Source: Gillisella vitis
GTDB taxonomy: Bacteria; Pseudomonadota; Alphaproteobacteria; Rhizobiales; Rhizobiaceae
Direction: 5' to 3'
Length of the DNA stretch: 64,000 bases
NCBI RefSeq assembly: GCF_021559775.1
Contig: NZ_CP056047.1
Span: forward strand, 2,356,001 to 2,420,000
Shown here: piece after piece, positions 50,921 to 60,916 of the stretch
Layout: each line of letters opens with the position of its first letter
Numbering within the stretch: the stretch's first letter is position 1
Notes under the pieces: generated by a model
Seen by the model: only the letters and a program-made list of their open reading frames with translations
The model's database searches: none
What the model was told of the DNA's origin: nothing
Translations under genes and position numbers: made by a program

Positions 50921-52234
50921 ATGGCTGATATCAGAAATAATTTCGTCGGCATCAAATCACCCAACCCCTTCTGGCTGGCCTCTGCGCCACCCACCGACAA
51001 GGCCTATAATGTCGAGCGCGCCTTCAAGGCGGGCTGGGGCGGCGTAGTGTGGAAAACGCTCGGCTCGGAAGGGCCGCCGGTCGTCAATGTCAACGGCCCG
51101 CGCTACGGGGCCATCTGGGGGGCGGACCGCCGCCTGCTGGGTCTCAACAATATCGAGCTGATCACCGACCGGCCCTTGCAGGTCAATCTTCAGGAAATGA
51201 AGATGGTCAAGATGAACTGGCCGGACCGCGCCCTGATCGCCTCAATCATGGTGCCCTGCGAGGAGGAAGAGTGGAAGGCGATCCTGCCACTGGTCGAGGA
51301 AACCGGGGCTGACGGCATCGAGCTGAATTTCGGCTGTCCGCACGGCATGTCGGAACGCGGCATGGGGGCCGCCGTCGGTCAGGTGCCGGAATATATCGAA
51401 ATGGTGGTGCGCTGGTGCAAACAGTACAGCCGCATGCCCGTCATCACCAAGCTGACGCCGAACATTACCGACATCCGCAACCCGGCCCGCGCTGCCAAGG
51501 CCGGTGGCACCGATGCCGTCTCGCTGATCAACACCATCAATTCCATCGTTTCGGTCGATCTCGACAGCTTTGCCCCCAATCCCAGTGTTGGCGGCAAGGG
51601 CAGCCATGGCGGCTATTGCGGCCCGGCGGTCAAGCCGATTGCGCTGAACATGGTGGCGGAAATCGCCCGCGACCCGGAAACCTACGGCCTGCCGATCTCA
51701 GGCATTGGCGGCATCACCACCTGGCGCGATGCGGCAGAGTTTTTGGCGCTCGGCGCTGGCAATGTACAGGTCTGCACCGCCGCCATGACCTATGGGTTCA
51801 AGATCGTTGAGGAAATGATATCAGGCCTGTCCGACTGGATGGATGCCAAGGGTCACGCATCGCTGGATGACATCTGTGGTCGCGCCGTACCGAATGTCAC
51901 CGACTGGCAATATCTCAACCTCAACTATATCGCCAAGGCGCAGATCGATCAGGATGCCTGCATCAAATGTGGCCGCTGTCATATCGCATGCGAGGATACG
52001 TCTCATCAGGCAATCACCAGCATTGTCGATGGTGCGCGCAAGTTCGAGGTGATGGAAGACGAATGCGTCGGCTGCAATCTCTGCGTCAACGTCTGTCCGG
52101 TCGAAAACTGCATCACCATGGTTGGGCTTGAACCCGGCATGCTGGACCAGCGCACTGGCAAGCCAGTCGATCCGAACTATGCCAACTGGACGACCCATCC
52201 CAATAATCCGATGGCGGTGCAGGCAGCGGAATAA
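50921..52234 (+). CDS. preA: NAD-dependent dihydropyrimidine dehydrogenase subunit PreA
   Basis: 437 aa with a GGAGGG ribosome site. Residues 1-310 form the FMN barrel of class 2-like dihydroorotate/dihydropyrimidine dehydrogenases (KSPNPFWLASAPPTD, ELNFGCPHGMSERGMG with the catalytic Cys region, and ISGIGGITTW). Two 4Fe-4S motifs lie at the C-terminus (CIKCGRCHIAC and CVGCNLCVNVCP). It reduces uracil or thymine with electrons from PreT. An intrinsic terminator follows. Confidence 0.96.
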   Translation: MADIRNNFVGIKSPNPFWLASAPPTDKAYNVERAFKAGWGGVVWKTLGSEGPPVVNVNGPRYGAIWGADRRLLGLNNIELITDRPLQVNLQEMKMVKMNWPDRALIASIMVPCEEEEWKAILPLVEETGADGIELNFGCPHGMSERGMGAAVGQVPEYIEMVVRWCKQYSRMPVITKLTPNITDIRNPARAAKAGGTDAVSLINTINSIVSVDLDSFAPNPSVGGKGSHGGYCGPAVKPIALNMVAEIARDPETYGLPISGIGGITTWRDAAEFLALGAGNVQVCTAAMTYGFKIVEEMISGLSDWMDAKGHASLDDICGRAVPNVTDWQYLNLNYIAKAQIDQDACIKCGRCHIACEDTSHQAITSIVDGARKFEVMEDECVGCNLCVNVCPVENCITMVGLEPGMLDQRTGKPVDPNYANWTTHPNNPMAVQAAE

Positions 52235-52302
52235 GTCCAACCGTCATTGCAGTGATGTTGGATTTCCGTTTGTGAGTATCTCCAAGCCTTAAATTGGCAG
52301 CA

Positions 52303-52354
52303 ACTGAGAGTCTTTCGGGTTCAGATTGAACCAGACAGATTCTCAGTTTTTTTG
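52303..52354 (+). terminator. Intrinsic terminator after preTA
   Basis: ACTGAGAGTCT (52303-52313) pairs with AGATTCTCAGT (52337-52347), with one G-U pair. The inner stem GGTTCA/TGAACC (52318-52323/52327-52332) extends it. A TTTTTTT run follows directly. Confidence 0.85.
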
Positions 52355-53191
52355 TTTGTCATTTCGGGAAAACCGGTGACCACTTTTCCCTTGGCAAATT
52401 TTAAGACCAAGGGTCGAAGATGATTACCCATTCTCACCGTGAGGGCATTCCACGCGTTGCGAACAAAAATGACAGGCATCGCCGTGAATTGCATTAGATT
52501 TATTTAAATATTATAAATATACAAATAAAAACAAACCTGCGAAACGTGGCGAGAAAATTCAGGAATTCTCAATTCTTTCATGAACTGATGCAGTCGTTAT
52601 TTCATCGCATGCTTGACGACAATATCCGTACAGCGCCTTGCACCCCTATCGTGGAGCGCGCTTCATCCAGATAACATGACAACACAATGCGTCGACTATA
52701 CCGCATGCAACCCTATTTTTATCTATGGATCATTGGAGAATTTCTCTCAAAAACTCCAGAATATTTGAGAGGAAATTCAATAAAATCATAAATTTAAATT
52801 CTTCGGCAATTTTCTTTTATCCAAGAAATAGCAATGAGATCAGTTGGAAATTAGATAAATTTCTGCAATGCATTTTTTTACACCAACAAGGAAATTTTAG
52901 AGAATTACTTTGCAATGAAATGACCAAGCCTGCATAAGTATATTTGAATAAGAAGAAAGCTCTATCAAGATCCCCCAAAATGGGTGAAGCGATTAGGTTC
53001 AACCTTCGAAATGAATACTGCATCTTACGCTCTACCAAGGGCGACAGGATCGGACCGGGAATTTGGATCGATTCCCGGAAAAATCCGAGGCGAAAACAAC
53101 AAGATCGAAAGTCCGTCAGGTGACATAGGAGCCTGGCAGACTCTAAAGAGCAGGACCGAAACATCGATATATCTGCACGTTGAAGAGTTTG
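52355..53191. other. Long AT-rich intergenic region
   Basis: About 840 bp, very AT-rich in its middle (poly A/T stretches near 52500-52550). A 70-codon frame at 52725-52937 is Lys/Asn/Phe-rich by composition only and is not called. No RNA gene is recognised. It carries the promoter of the GGDEF/EAL gene. Confidence 0.5.
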
Positions 53192-55924
53192 ATGATGATC
53201 ATTTCTGCCTGGGCCGGTAACATTGTGGGAAGTGTCAGGAAGCTTGCCAGCTTCTACTGGCCCGCTTTGATTGTTTGCGCTGCGGTTTTCGTCACTATTT
53301 TTGCAATCGAAAGTCAAAATCGCAAAGCCTATCTGGAAGACAGGAAGGCCGCGATTTCCGACAAGCTCAGCCCCGTCCGCGCCCGGCTGGAAGGCAATAT
53401 CAAGGCTGACATCAAGATGCTTCAGGGCCTGCTTGCCGTGCTTGAAACCGAGCCGGACATGAGCCAGGCCCGGTTTTCCGCCATTGGCCGGCGATTTTTC
53501 TCCAGGCCTGTCCGGTTGCGCTCAATCAGTCTTTCCTACGACATGCGGACAAGACTGACCTATCCGTTCATTCTCAACCAGGTTGGGCATGATTTTACCG
53601 CCAACCCGCAAGAGCAAAAAGCCGCCGTCCAGGCCGAGAACAGCAATATCTATGTCATCACAGAGCCGATGAACCTGCCGACAACAGGCAATAGTCTCGT
53701 TATCTTTTACCCCATCGCATCATCGAGCCTGAACGAACCGGCCAGCACGTCACCAGACTTGCCGGACCAGACGTCCCCTCAGGATAAGCCCTTCAGCCAT
53801 GGCCTGCTGCGTGGCACCGTCGATGTGGAGCGGCTGTTTCGCGAAAGTGGCCTCTACGACCTCGATCTGAATGTCGCGCTTTACGCCGGTTCCGATACGC
53901 AGAACGCAGTCAGCACGGCGTTTTTCGGCGATCCCGCACTGATCGGCGCCAGCGCGGTGCGCATGGAGGTCAGTATCGGCGCACAGACCTGGATATTGGC
54001 GGCAGCGCCCAAGGGTGGCTGGCAACAACCTGCCAACGAAATCTGGTTCCGCCAGCTGGTAATGTTCATCCTGGCGCTGGCAATCATCACGCCTTTCCTG
54101 TGGGTCGCGCATCTGCTGATGGAACGGCAGGCCAATATTGCCGAGCTCAACGAGCAGGAACGGGAACTGCGCACTCTGTCACAACGATTGCAAATCGCGC
54201 TCGACGCCTCGCAAATCGGTGTGTGGGAAATGGATATCGGCAGCCTCGCCCTGACCTGGGACAATCGCATGCGCCAGCTCTACGATTGTGATCCGTCCCG
54301 TCCGATTGAAATCCGCGAGGATTGGAGCAACTGTCTCCATCCGGAGGATCGGGAAAGTGCCACTCACGCTCTGGCCTCGGCCATCCGCACCGGCTCCAAT
54401 TACTCGACCGAGTTCCGTATTCTGGATCGCAGCGGCCAGATACGCCATATCCGCTCCTTCGGCTCGATCTATCGCGATGCCGATTTTCGCAAGAAGATCG
54501 TTGGCGTGAACTGGAACATCACCGCGGATGTCAAACTGCATGAAGCCTTGCACGATGCCAAAACCGCGCTCGAGGCCCAGAACCAGGAACTGGAAAACGC
54601 CCGGCAGATCATGGAACATACGTCCCTGCACGATCCCCTCACCGGACTTGCAAACCGACGCTTCCTCGACCGGCATCTGGCAGAGATCGAAGACCTCAGG
54701 GGTAACGGCAAATCTGTCGCTCTGCTGCATATCGATCTCGACAGGTTCAAGGAGATCAACGACACGCTGGGCCACGCGGCGGGTGATGCCATGCTGCGCC
54801 ATGCTGCCAGCCAGATCAACGCCCATATGTCGCCGGGCGATTTTGCCGCGCGCATCGGCGGCGACGAATTCGTGGTGGTCAAGCACGATGAGAGCAGCCA
54901 GGCCGCAGCCCGCATCCTTGGCGAAACCCTGATCGACGCCATCAACCAGCCGATCCATTGGGAGGGCCAGGAATGCCGTGTTAGCGCCAGCATCGGCATC
55001 GCCCAGTCCTGCAATAACCACCCGCATCTGGAACAGGCATTGATCAATGCCGATATCGCGCTTTACGAGGCAAAACGGCGCGGAAAGAACCGGCTGGAAT
55101 TCTTTTCCGACACGTTGAAGGAAGCGACCCTTTCCACCAAGCGCACCGCCGACGCCATTCTGCGCTCGCTGGCCGATCACGATTTCATTCCCTATTTCCA
55201 GCCGCAATTTGACGCGCACACCATGCAGATTACTGGCGTCGAGGCGCTCGCGCGCTGGCAACATCCACAGCTTGGCCTGTTGCCGCCGATTGCCTTTCTG
55301 TCGGTGGCCGAAAGCCTGAATGTCGTGGCCGCCATCGACAACAGCATTCTCGAACAATCGCTTGCCGAGGCCCGGCGCTGGCAGGAGCACGGACTGGATA
55401 CGCCGCATGTCTCCGTCAATATCTCTGCCCAAAGATTGTTTGATGATGGGCTTGTCGCCCATCTACGCGATACGCCGCTTCCCGCCGGCGGCCTTGCCTT
55501 CGAATTGCTGGAATCGATCTCCTTCGACGACAAGGCGGAAGCCGCGGCAACCGCCATCAGCCAGATCAAGATCCTCGGCATCGATATCGAGATCGATGAT
55601 TTCGGCACCGGCTATTCCTCGATCCTCAGCCTTTTGAAACTCTCACCTCGACGGCTGAAAATCGACAGGCAATTGACCCTGCCGATCATCGAGAGCAAGC
55701 AACAGCGACGGCTGATCGGCTCCATCGTCGAAATTGGTCGCTCGCTTGGCATTGAAATCATTGCCGAAGGTGTGGAAACCATGCAGCATGCCGACATTCT
55801 GCGCGATCTCGGCTGTCATACCTTGCAGGGCTATGGCCTCGCCCGCCCCATGAACGGCGACGACCTGTTCGCGCTTTTGAAGCGCCGATCTCTCGACCGC
55901 AAACAGGATGCCATCGCGCTCTGA
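53192..55924 (+). CDS. Membrane CHASE-PAS-GGDEF-EAL protein (cyclic di-GMP turnover)
   Basis: 910 aa from ATG 53192 (TTG 53180 and ATG 53195 are alternatives). TM1 (WPALIVCAAVFVTIFAI) and TM2 (LVMFILALAIITPFLWVAHLL) enclose a CHASE-type periplasmic domain. Then come a coiled linker, a PAS domain with a PAC tail, GGDEF with the intact motif RIGGDEF, and EAL with the intact motif VEALARW. Both cyclase and phosphodiesterase motifs are kept, so either activity is possible. It would link an external signal to biofilm/motility control. Confidence 0.93.
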   Translation: MMIISAWAGNIVGSVRKLASFYWPALIVCAAVFVTIFAIESQNRKAYLEDRKAAISDKLSPVRARLEGNIKADIKMLQGLLAVLETEPDMSQARFSAIGRRFFSRPVRLRSISLSYDMRTRLTYPFILNQVGHDFTANPQEQKAAVQAENSNIYVITEPMNLPTTGNSLVIFYPIASSSLNEPASTSPDLPDQTSPQDKPFSHGLLRGTVDVERLFRESGLYDLDLNVALYAGSDTQNAVSTAFFGDPALIGASAVRMEVSIGAQTWILAAAPKGGWQQPANEIWFRQLVMFILALAIITPFLWVAHLLMERQANIAELNEQERELRTLSQRLQIALDASQIGVWEMDIGSLALTWDNRMRQLYDCDPSRPIEIREDWSNCLHPEDRESATHALASAIRTGSNYSTEFRILDRSGQIRHIRSFGSIYRDADFRKKIVGVNWNITADVKLHEALHDAKTALEAQNQELENARQIMEHTSLHDPLTGLANRRFLDRHLAEIEDLRGNGKSVALLHIDLDRFKEINDTLGHAAGDAMLRHAASQINAHMSPGDFAARIGGDEFVVVKHDESSQAAARILGETLIDAINQPIHWEGQECRVSASIGIAQSCNNHPHLEQALINADIALYEAKRRGKNRLEFFSDTLKEATLSTKRTADAILRSLADHDFIPYFQPQFDAHTMQITGVEALARWQHPQLGLLPPIAFLSVAESLNVVAAIDNSILEQSLAEARRWQEHGLDTPHVSVNISAQRLFDDGLVAHLRDTPLPAGGLAFELLESISFDDKAEAAATAISQIKILGIDIEIDDFGTGYSSILSLLKLSPRRLKIDRQLTLPIIESKQQRRLIGSIVEIGRSLGIEIIAEGVETMQHADILRDLGCHTLQGYGLARPMNGDDLFALLKRRSLDRKQDAIAL

Positions 55925-56050
55925 TGCTTTTTTGAAATGCCTTACTTTTGAACGAAAAAGGGGTCGCCTCGCTTTGCCCTGCATCGTATAGAAAGCCTTG
56001 GCGTGACATGCGTGGCCGCCATCCACCTATAATTGCACAAAGACCATTCC

Positions 56051-57016
56051 GTGACAGCATCGACGATTTCCCCTGTGCCTGAAAAAGACACTGCACGAGA
56101 CACTGCAAAAGACAGGCACAACAGCCATGCCCGTGGCCACGAGAAACTGAGGGCCCATCTGGCCGTTCTGCTATTTGCCGTGTTGCTCGCCACCTCCTTT
56201 TCCTTTGGCGGCATGGCGACCCACATGATCGATCCGATTGCGGTCCAGGCGCTACGCTATATCGTCACCATCGCCATCACAGCTTTCCTGTGCTTCCGCA
56301 TTAAGCGCTATCCGCTCAAAGCGCCACGTCGCCCGGTGCGTTTCGTGATTATCGGTGCGCTGATGGCCACCTATATGATCAGCATGTTCATCGCCCTGCA
56401 ATTTACCGCCCCTGTGGCGACCGGGGCGATCTTCACGATGATGCCGCTGATGAGCGCAGGCTTCGCCTGGCTATTGATGCGCCAGAAAACCCGTGGCCGG
56501 GTGATGGTCAGCCTGGTGATTGCCGCCATCGGCGCGATCTGGGTGATCTTTCGCGGCGATGTGCAGGCGCTGATCCATTTCGACATCGGCAAGGGTGAGC
56601 TGATCTACCTCGTCGGCGTCACCGCGCATGCGATTTACGTGCCGCTGCTGCGCAAATTCAACGAGAACGAACCGGCGCTGATCTTCATGCTGTGGTCGGC
56701 GGTGGGGACGCTGGCCTTCATTCTGGTGCCGGGCCTGCCCCGGCTGATCGCCCTCGATTATGCCTCGATCTCCTGGCTTGGCTGGGGTCTGGTGCTCTAT
56801 CTGGCTGTGGTGACGACGCTGATTACCTTCCTGCTGCTGCAATATGCCTCGCAGCGCCTGCCCGCCCCCAAAGTGCTGGCCTATAGCTACCTGACGCCGA
56901 GCTTCATCATTCTGCTGGAAGGCGCCATGGGCCATGGCTGGGCGCCGATGGCCGTATTTGCCGGGGCGCTAATCACCGCCGCCGGACTTCTCGCCATGGC
57001 CATGCTGCCAGACTGA
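56051..57016 (+). CDS. EamA family (drug/metabolite) transporter
   Basis: 321 aa from GTG 56051 (TTG 56033 also possible; the ribosome site is weak). About ten membrane segments follow a hydrophilic Lys/His-rich N-terminus of ~35 residues. Two EamA repeats are visible (the first ends near FRGDVQALIHF, the second starts near KGELIYLVGVTAHAIYVPLLR). It is a probable exporter. Placed next to a RutR-like regulator, so a link to pyrimidine breakdown products is possible but unproven. Confidence 0.88.
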   Translation: MTASTISPVPEKDTARDTAKDRHNSHARGHEKLRAHLAVLLFAVLLATSFSFGGMATHMIDPIAVQALRYIVTIAITAFLCFRIKRYPLKAPRRPVRFVIIGALMATYMISMFIALQFTAPVATGAIFTMMPLMSAGFAWLLMRQKTRGRVMVSLVIAAIGAIWVIFRGDVQALIHFDIGKGELIYLVGVTAHAIYVPLLRKFNENEPALIFMLWSAVGTLAFILVPGLPRLIALDYASISWLGWGLVLYLAVVTTLITFLLLQYASQRLPAPKVLAYSYLTPSFIILLEGAMGHGWAPMAVFAGALITAAGLLAMAMLPD

Positions 57017-57029
57017 TACCGTCCTACCT

Positions 57030-57671
57030 TCAAATTTCCGGCTGAAGACCTCGCAGGAAAAGCCCTTCCAGAAACCTTGTGGCATTCTCGAACCGGTCGT
57101 CTTCCGCCGTCCCCGCGCCCAGTACGGCGCGCACCTGCACGTCGAAATCCGCGTAATGCTGGGTTGTCGACCAGATTGAAAAAATCAGGTGATAGGGATC
57201 GCAGGCGATAAGCTTGCCCGCCATGATCCAACTGCGGATCACCTCGGCCTTTTCATCGACCAGGTCTTTCAGCGGTCCTTTTAGCACATCCTCGATAATG
57301 GGCGCGCCCTGGAGGACTTCATTGGCAAACAACCGGCTTTCGCGCGGAAAATCACGGGCCATTTCCAGCTTGCGGCGGATATAGCTGCGGATTTCCTCCT
57401 GCGGATCGCCCTCGGCATCAAAGGCGCGCAGCGGCTCAAGCCAATTGGCCAGCAGCCGGTCCATCAGCACCCGGTGCATCGCCTCCTTAGTGCGGAAATA
57501 ATAGAGCAGATTGGGTTTCGACATGCCCGCCACCTCGGCGATCTGGTCGATGGTCGAGCCGCGAAAGCCGCGCATGGAAAATACGTCCAGCGCCGCTTGC
57601 AGGATGACCTCCTCCTTTTCCTCCTGAATTCGCGTCCGCCTCTGCGTCTTCGATGCCCTGGCGATTGCCAT
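57030..57671 (-). CDS. TetR family regulator, RutR-like
   Basis: 213 aa from ATG 57671 with GGGAGAGGG upstream. The N-terminal HTH (ILQAALDVFSMRGFRGSTIDQIAEVAGMSKPNLLYYFRTKEAMHRVL) and the C-terminal TetR_C region (LIACDPYHLIFSIWSTTQHYADFDVQV) match RutR, a uracil-responsive regulator. It is divergent from the carbamoylase/dihydropyrimidinase operon, which it probably controls. Confidence 0.9.
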   Translation of the reverse strand: MAIARASKTQRRTRIQEEKEEVILQAALDVFSMRGFRGSTIDQIAEVAGMSKPNLLYYFRTKEAMHRVLMDRLLANWLEPLRAFDAEGDPQEEIRSYIRRKLEMARDFPRESRLFANEVLQGAPIIEDVLKGPLKDLVDEKAEVIRSWIMAGKLIACDPYHLIFSIWSTTQHYADFDVQVRAVLGAGTAEDDRFENATRFLEGLFLRGLQPEI

Positions 57672-57970
57672 GCCCTCTCCCTGTCTTCCCCATGCCTGCC
57701 TGCGCCTTGCTGCTTCCAACCCTGCCCCGGAAGCCACCAGACGCGCCTCAAAAACCGTGCGAAAGCTTTGACCGAATTTTTCGCGTTTTTCGGCTTGAGT
57801 GCGACGCCGGAAGTTGTAATGTTTACCAATCGGTCAAATATCAATCACTGCCCTGAGAAAGGCAATGGTTGGGACCGAAACAAAGGCTCAAAAATAACAA
57901 GAGCTAACAATGATGGGAACAGCGGTTTTCGATGGGCATCGAAATCCCTGCACAAATTAGGAATGGTAAA

Positions 57971-59224
57971 ATGACGGCTCACCCCGGTGCGAACCTGCGC
58001 GTAAATGCTGACCGGCTGTGGGACAGCCTGATGGACATGGCCAAGATTGGCCCCGGCATTGCTGGCGGCAACAACCGCCAGACTTTGACCGACGAAGACG
58101 CTGAAGGCCGCGCGCTGTTCCAGAGCTGGTGCGAGGCAGCAGGCATGACCATGGGCGTGGACCAGATGGGCACGATGTTCGCCACCCGCCCCGGCACCGA
58201 CCCGGATGCCCTGCCCGTTTATGTTGGCTCCCACCTCGACACCCAACCCACCGGCGGCAAATATGATGGCGTGTTGGGCGTGCTGGCCGCGCTGGAAGTG
58301 GTGCGTTCCATGAACGACCTTGGCGTTAAAACCAAACATCCGATTGTTGTCACCAACTGGGCCAATGAAGAAGGCGCGCGCTTTGCCCCGGCGATGCTGG
58401 CATCCGGCGTGTTTGCGGGCATGCATACACTGAATTACGCCTATTCCCGCAAAGATCCAGACGGCAAGTCTTACGGCGATGAGCTGAAGCGCATTGGCTG
58501 GCTGGGCGAGGAAGAGGTGGGGGCGCGCAAGATGCACGCCTATTTCGAATATCACATTGAGCAAGGGCCTATTCTGGAAGCCGAGAGCAAGCAGATCGGC
58601 GTTGTCACCCACTGTCAGGGCCTGTGGTGGCTGGAATTTACGCTCACAGGCCGTGAAGCGCATACTGGCTCCACTCCCATGGCCTTACGCGTCAACGCTG
58701 GTCTGGCCATGAGCCGGATTATCGAGATGGTGCAGGATGTGGCGATGAGCGAACAGCCGGGTGCAGTTGGCGGCGTCGGCCAAGTGTTTTTCTCGCCCAA
58801 CTCGCGCAATGTGCTGCCGGGCAAAGTGGTGTTCACGGTGGATATCCGCACACCGAGCCAAGACAAACTCGACCGGATGCGGGCGAAGATTGAAGCCGAA
58901 GCCGCAACGATTTGCGAAGCGCTGGGCGTTGGCTGCTCGGTGGAAGCCGTTGGCCATTTCGATCCCGTGACCTTCGATCCCACACTGGTGGGCCGCGTGC
59001 GCGATGCCGCCGAGCGGTTGGGTTACAGCCACATGAACATCATTTCCGGCGCTGGCCATGATGCCTGCTGGGCAGCGCGGGTTGCGCCATCGACGATGAT
59101 TATGTGCCCTTGCGTGGGTGGGCTTTCGCATAATGAGGCGGAAGAGATTTCCAAGGATTGGGCTGGTGCCGGGTGTGATGTGTTGTTGCACGCGGTGTTG
59201 GAGACGGCGGAGGTTGTGGGGTGA
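57971..59224 (+). CDS. Zn-dependent M20 amidohydrolase (N-carbamoyl-beta-alanine amidohydrolase/carbamoylase)
   Basis: 417 aa from ATG 57971 with AGGA spaced 8 nt. It is of the hydantoinase/carbamoylase family: metal-site motifs VYVGSHLDTQPTGGKYDG, NWANEEGARFAP and FEYHIEQGPILE, a dimerisation domain (LTGREAHTGSTPM) and a late GAGHDACWAARVAPSTMIMCPC. It removes the carbamoyl group from N-carbamoyl-beta-amino acids, releasing NH3 and CO2. It is the first gene of the putative operon with dihydropyrimidinase and the ABC transporter. Confidence 0.93.
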   Translation: MTAHPGANLRVNADRLWDSLMDMAKIGPGIAGGNNRQTLTDEDAEGRALFQSWCEAAGMTMGVDQMGTMFATRPGTDPDALPVYVGSHLDTQPTGGKYDGVLGVLAALEVVRSMNDLGVKTKHPIVVTNWANEEGARFAPAMLASGVFAGMHTLNYAYSRKDPDGKSYGDELKRIGWLGEEEVGARKMHAYFEYHIEQGPILEAESKQIGVVTHCQGLWWLEFTLTGREAHTGSTPMALRVNAGLAMSRIIEMVQDVAMSEQPGAVGGVGQVFFSPNSRNVLPGKVVFTVDIRTPSQDKLDRMRAKIEAEAATICEALGVGCSVEAVGHFDPVTFDPTLVGRVRDAAERLGYSHMNIISGAGHDACWAARVAPSTMIMCPCVGGLSHNEAEEISKDWAGAGCDVLLHAVLETAEVVG

Positions 59225-59256
59225 TGGGCAGCAGGATCGTTTTGATCTGCCGCCTA

Positions 59257-59406
59257 CCCCCCTCTGCCCTGCCGGGCATCTCCCCCTCAAGGGGGGAGAT
59301 CAGGTAGACGACACGCCCAATCCTACGGCCTAAATAGGGATGCGAGGCAAACCGCAGATCGATCTCCCCCCTTGAGGGGGAGATGGCTGGCAAGCCAGAG
59401 GGGGGG
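59257..59406. repeat. Large palindromic intergenic element (RIME-like)
   Basis: Arm 59257-59300 (CCCCCCTCTGCCC... to GGGGGGAGAT) is the inverted complement of arm 59362-59406, apart from a few bases inside a sub-hairpin. These differences are compensatory: TGCCC-TGCC-GGGCA in one arm and TGGCT-TGCC-AGCCA in the other, both self-complementary. The layout resembles the mosaic palindromes common in rhizobial intergenic regions. Confidence 0.8.
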
Positions 59407-59460
59407 AGCCGCAAATATAACCGCTTGAATGACAACCAAAACCAACACGGGTGAACACAC

Positions 59461-60915
59461 ATGAGCACAGTCATCAAGAACGGCACCGTCGTCACAGCCG
59501 ATCTCACCTACAAAGCCGATGTGAAAATCGAGGGCGGAGTCATCACCGAAATCGGCCCCGATCTTTCCGCCGATACCGTGCTGGATGCCTCCGGCTGTTA
59601 CATCATGCCGGGTGGTATTGATCCGCATGTGCATCTGGAAATGCCGTTCATGGGCACCTATTCCGCCGATGATTTTGAAAGCGGCACCCGTGCGGGTCTG
59701 GCTGGCGGCACCACCATGGTGGTGGATTTCTGTCTGCCCGATCCCGGCCAATCGCTGCTGGAAGCGCTGACCCGCTGGGACAATAAATCCACCCGCGCCA
59801 ATTGCGATTACTCCTTCCACATGGCCATCACCTCATGGGATGAGCGCATTTTCAACGAGATGCAGACCATTGTGCAAGACAAGGGCATCAACACCTTCAA
59901 ACACTTCATGGCCTATAAGGGGGCCTTGATGGTGAATGATGACGAGATGTTCGCCTCATTCTCGCGCTGCGCCGAGCTGGGTGCGCTGCCGCTGGTGCAT
60001 GCCGAAAATGGCGATGTGGTCGCGGCCATGTCGGCCAAGCTTCTGGCTGAGGGCAATGATGGGCCGGAGGCCCACGCCTATTCCCGCCCTGCTGAAGTGG
60101 AGGGCGAAGCCACCAACCGCGCCATCATGCTGGCCGATATGGCGGGCGTGCCGCTCTATGTGGTGCATACCTCTTGCGAACAAGCGCATGAGGCCATCCG
60201 CCGCGCCCGGCAAAAGGGCATGCGGGTCTATGGTGAGCCGCTGATTCAGCATCTGACGCTGGATGAGAGCGAATATTTCGACAAGGATTGGGACCACGCC
60301 GCCCGCCGGGTGATGTCGCCGCCGTTCCGCAACAAGCAGCATCAGGATAGCCTCTGGGCTGGCCTGCAATCCGGCTCGCTGTCTTGCGTTGCCACCGACC
60401 ATTGCGCCTTTACCACAGAGCAAAAACGGTTTGGCGTCGGCAATTTCACCAAAATCCCCAATGGCACCGGCGGGTTGGAAGATCGCTTGCCGATGCTGTG
60501 GACCTATGGCGTGGCCACGGGCCGCTTGACCATGAACGAGTTCGTGGCCGTCACCTCCACCAACATCGCCAAAATCCTCAATATCTATCCGAAGAAGGGC
60601 GCGATCCTTGTGGGAGCCGATGCCGATATTGTGGTGTGGGACCCGAAACGCTCCAAAACCATCTCGGCCAGCAACCAGCAATCGGCCATTGATTACAATG
60701 TGTTTGAAGGCAAAACCGTCACCGGCCTTCCGCGCTTTACGCTCACCCGTGGCGTGGTGGCGATTGAGGAAAGCACGGTGAAAACGCAGGAAGGCCACGG
60801 CAAGTTTGTGAAGCGAGAGCCTTATCCGGCGGTGAGCAAGGCGCTTTCTACGTGGAAGGAATTGGTGTCGCCGCGTAAAGTGGAGCGTACGGGCATTCCG
60901 GCCAGCGGGGTTTAA
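59461..60915 (+). CDS. hydA: Dihydropyrimidinase (D-hydantoinase)
   Basis: 484 aa. Amidohydrolase motifs are complete: metal-binding GGIDPHVHLEMPFMGT, carbamylatable Lys in KHFMAYKGALMV, His residues in LVHAENGD and LYVVHTS, and catalytic Asp in CVATDHCAF. It opens dihydropyrimidine or hydantoin rings to N-carbamoyl compounds, the substrate of the upstream carbamoylase. Length equals known dihydropyrimidinases. Confidence 0.96.
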   Translation: MSTVIKNGTVVTADLTYKADVKIEGGVITEIGPDLSADTVLDASGCYIMPGGIDPHVHLEMPFMGTYSADDFESGTRAGLAGGTTMVVDFCLPDPGQSLLEALTRWDNKSTRANCDYSFHMAITSWDERIFNEMQTIVQDKGINTFKHFMAYKGALMVNDDEMFASFSRCAELGALPLVHAENGDVVAAMSAKLLAEGNDGPEAHAYSRPAEVEGEATNRAIMLADMAGVPLYVVHTSCEQAHEAIRRARQKGMRVYGEPLIQHLTLDESEYFDKDWDHAARRVMSPPFRNKQHQDSLWAGLQSGSLSCVATDHCAFTTEQKRFGVGNFTKIPNGTGGLEDRLPMLWTYGVATGRLTMNEFVAVTSTNIAKILNIYPKKGAILVGADADIVVWDPKRSKTISASNQQSAIDYNVFEGKTVTGLPRFTLTRGVVAIEESTVKTQEGHGKFVKREPYPAVSKALSTWKELVSPRKVERTGIPASGV

Positions 60916-60916
60916 G

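Noticed and set aside
52725..52937. 70-codon frame in the AT-rich region
   Set aside because: Lys/Asn/Phe content follows the local AT bias; no start signal.
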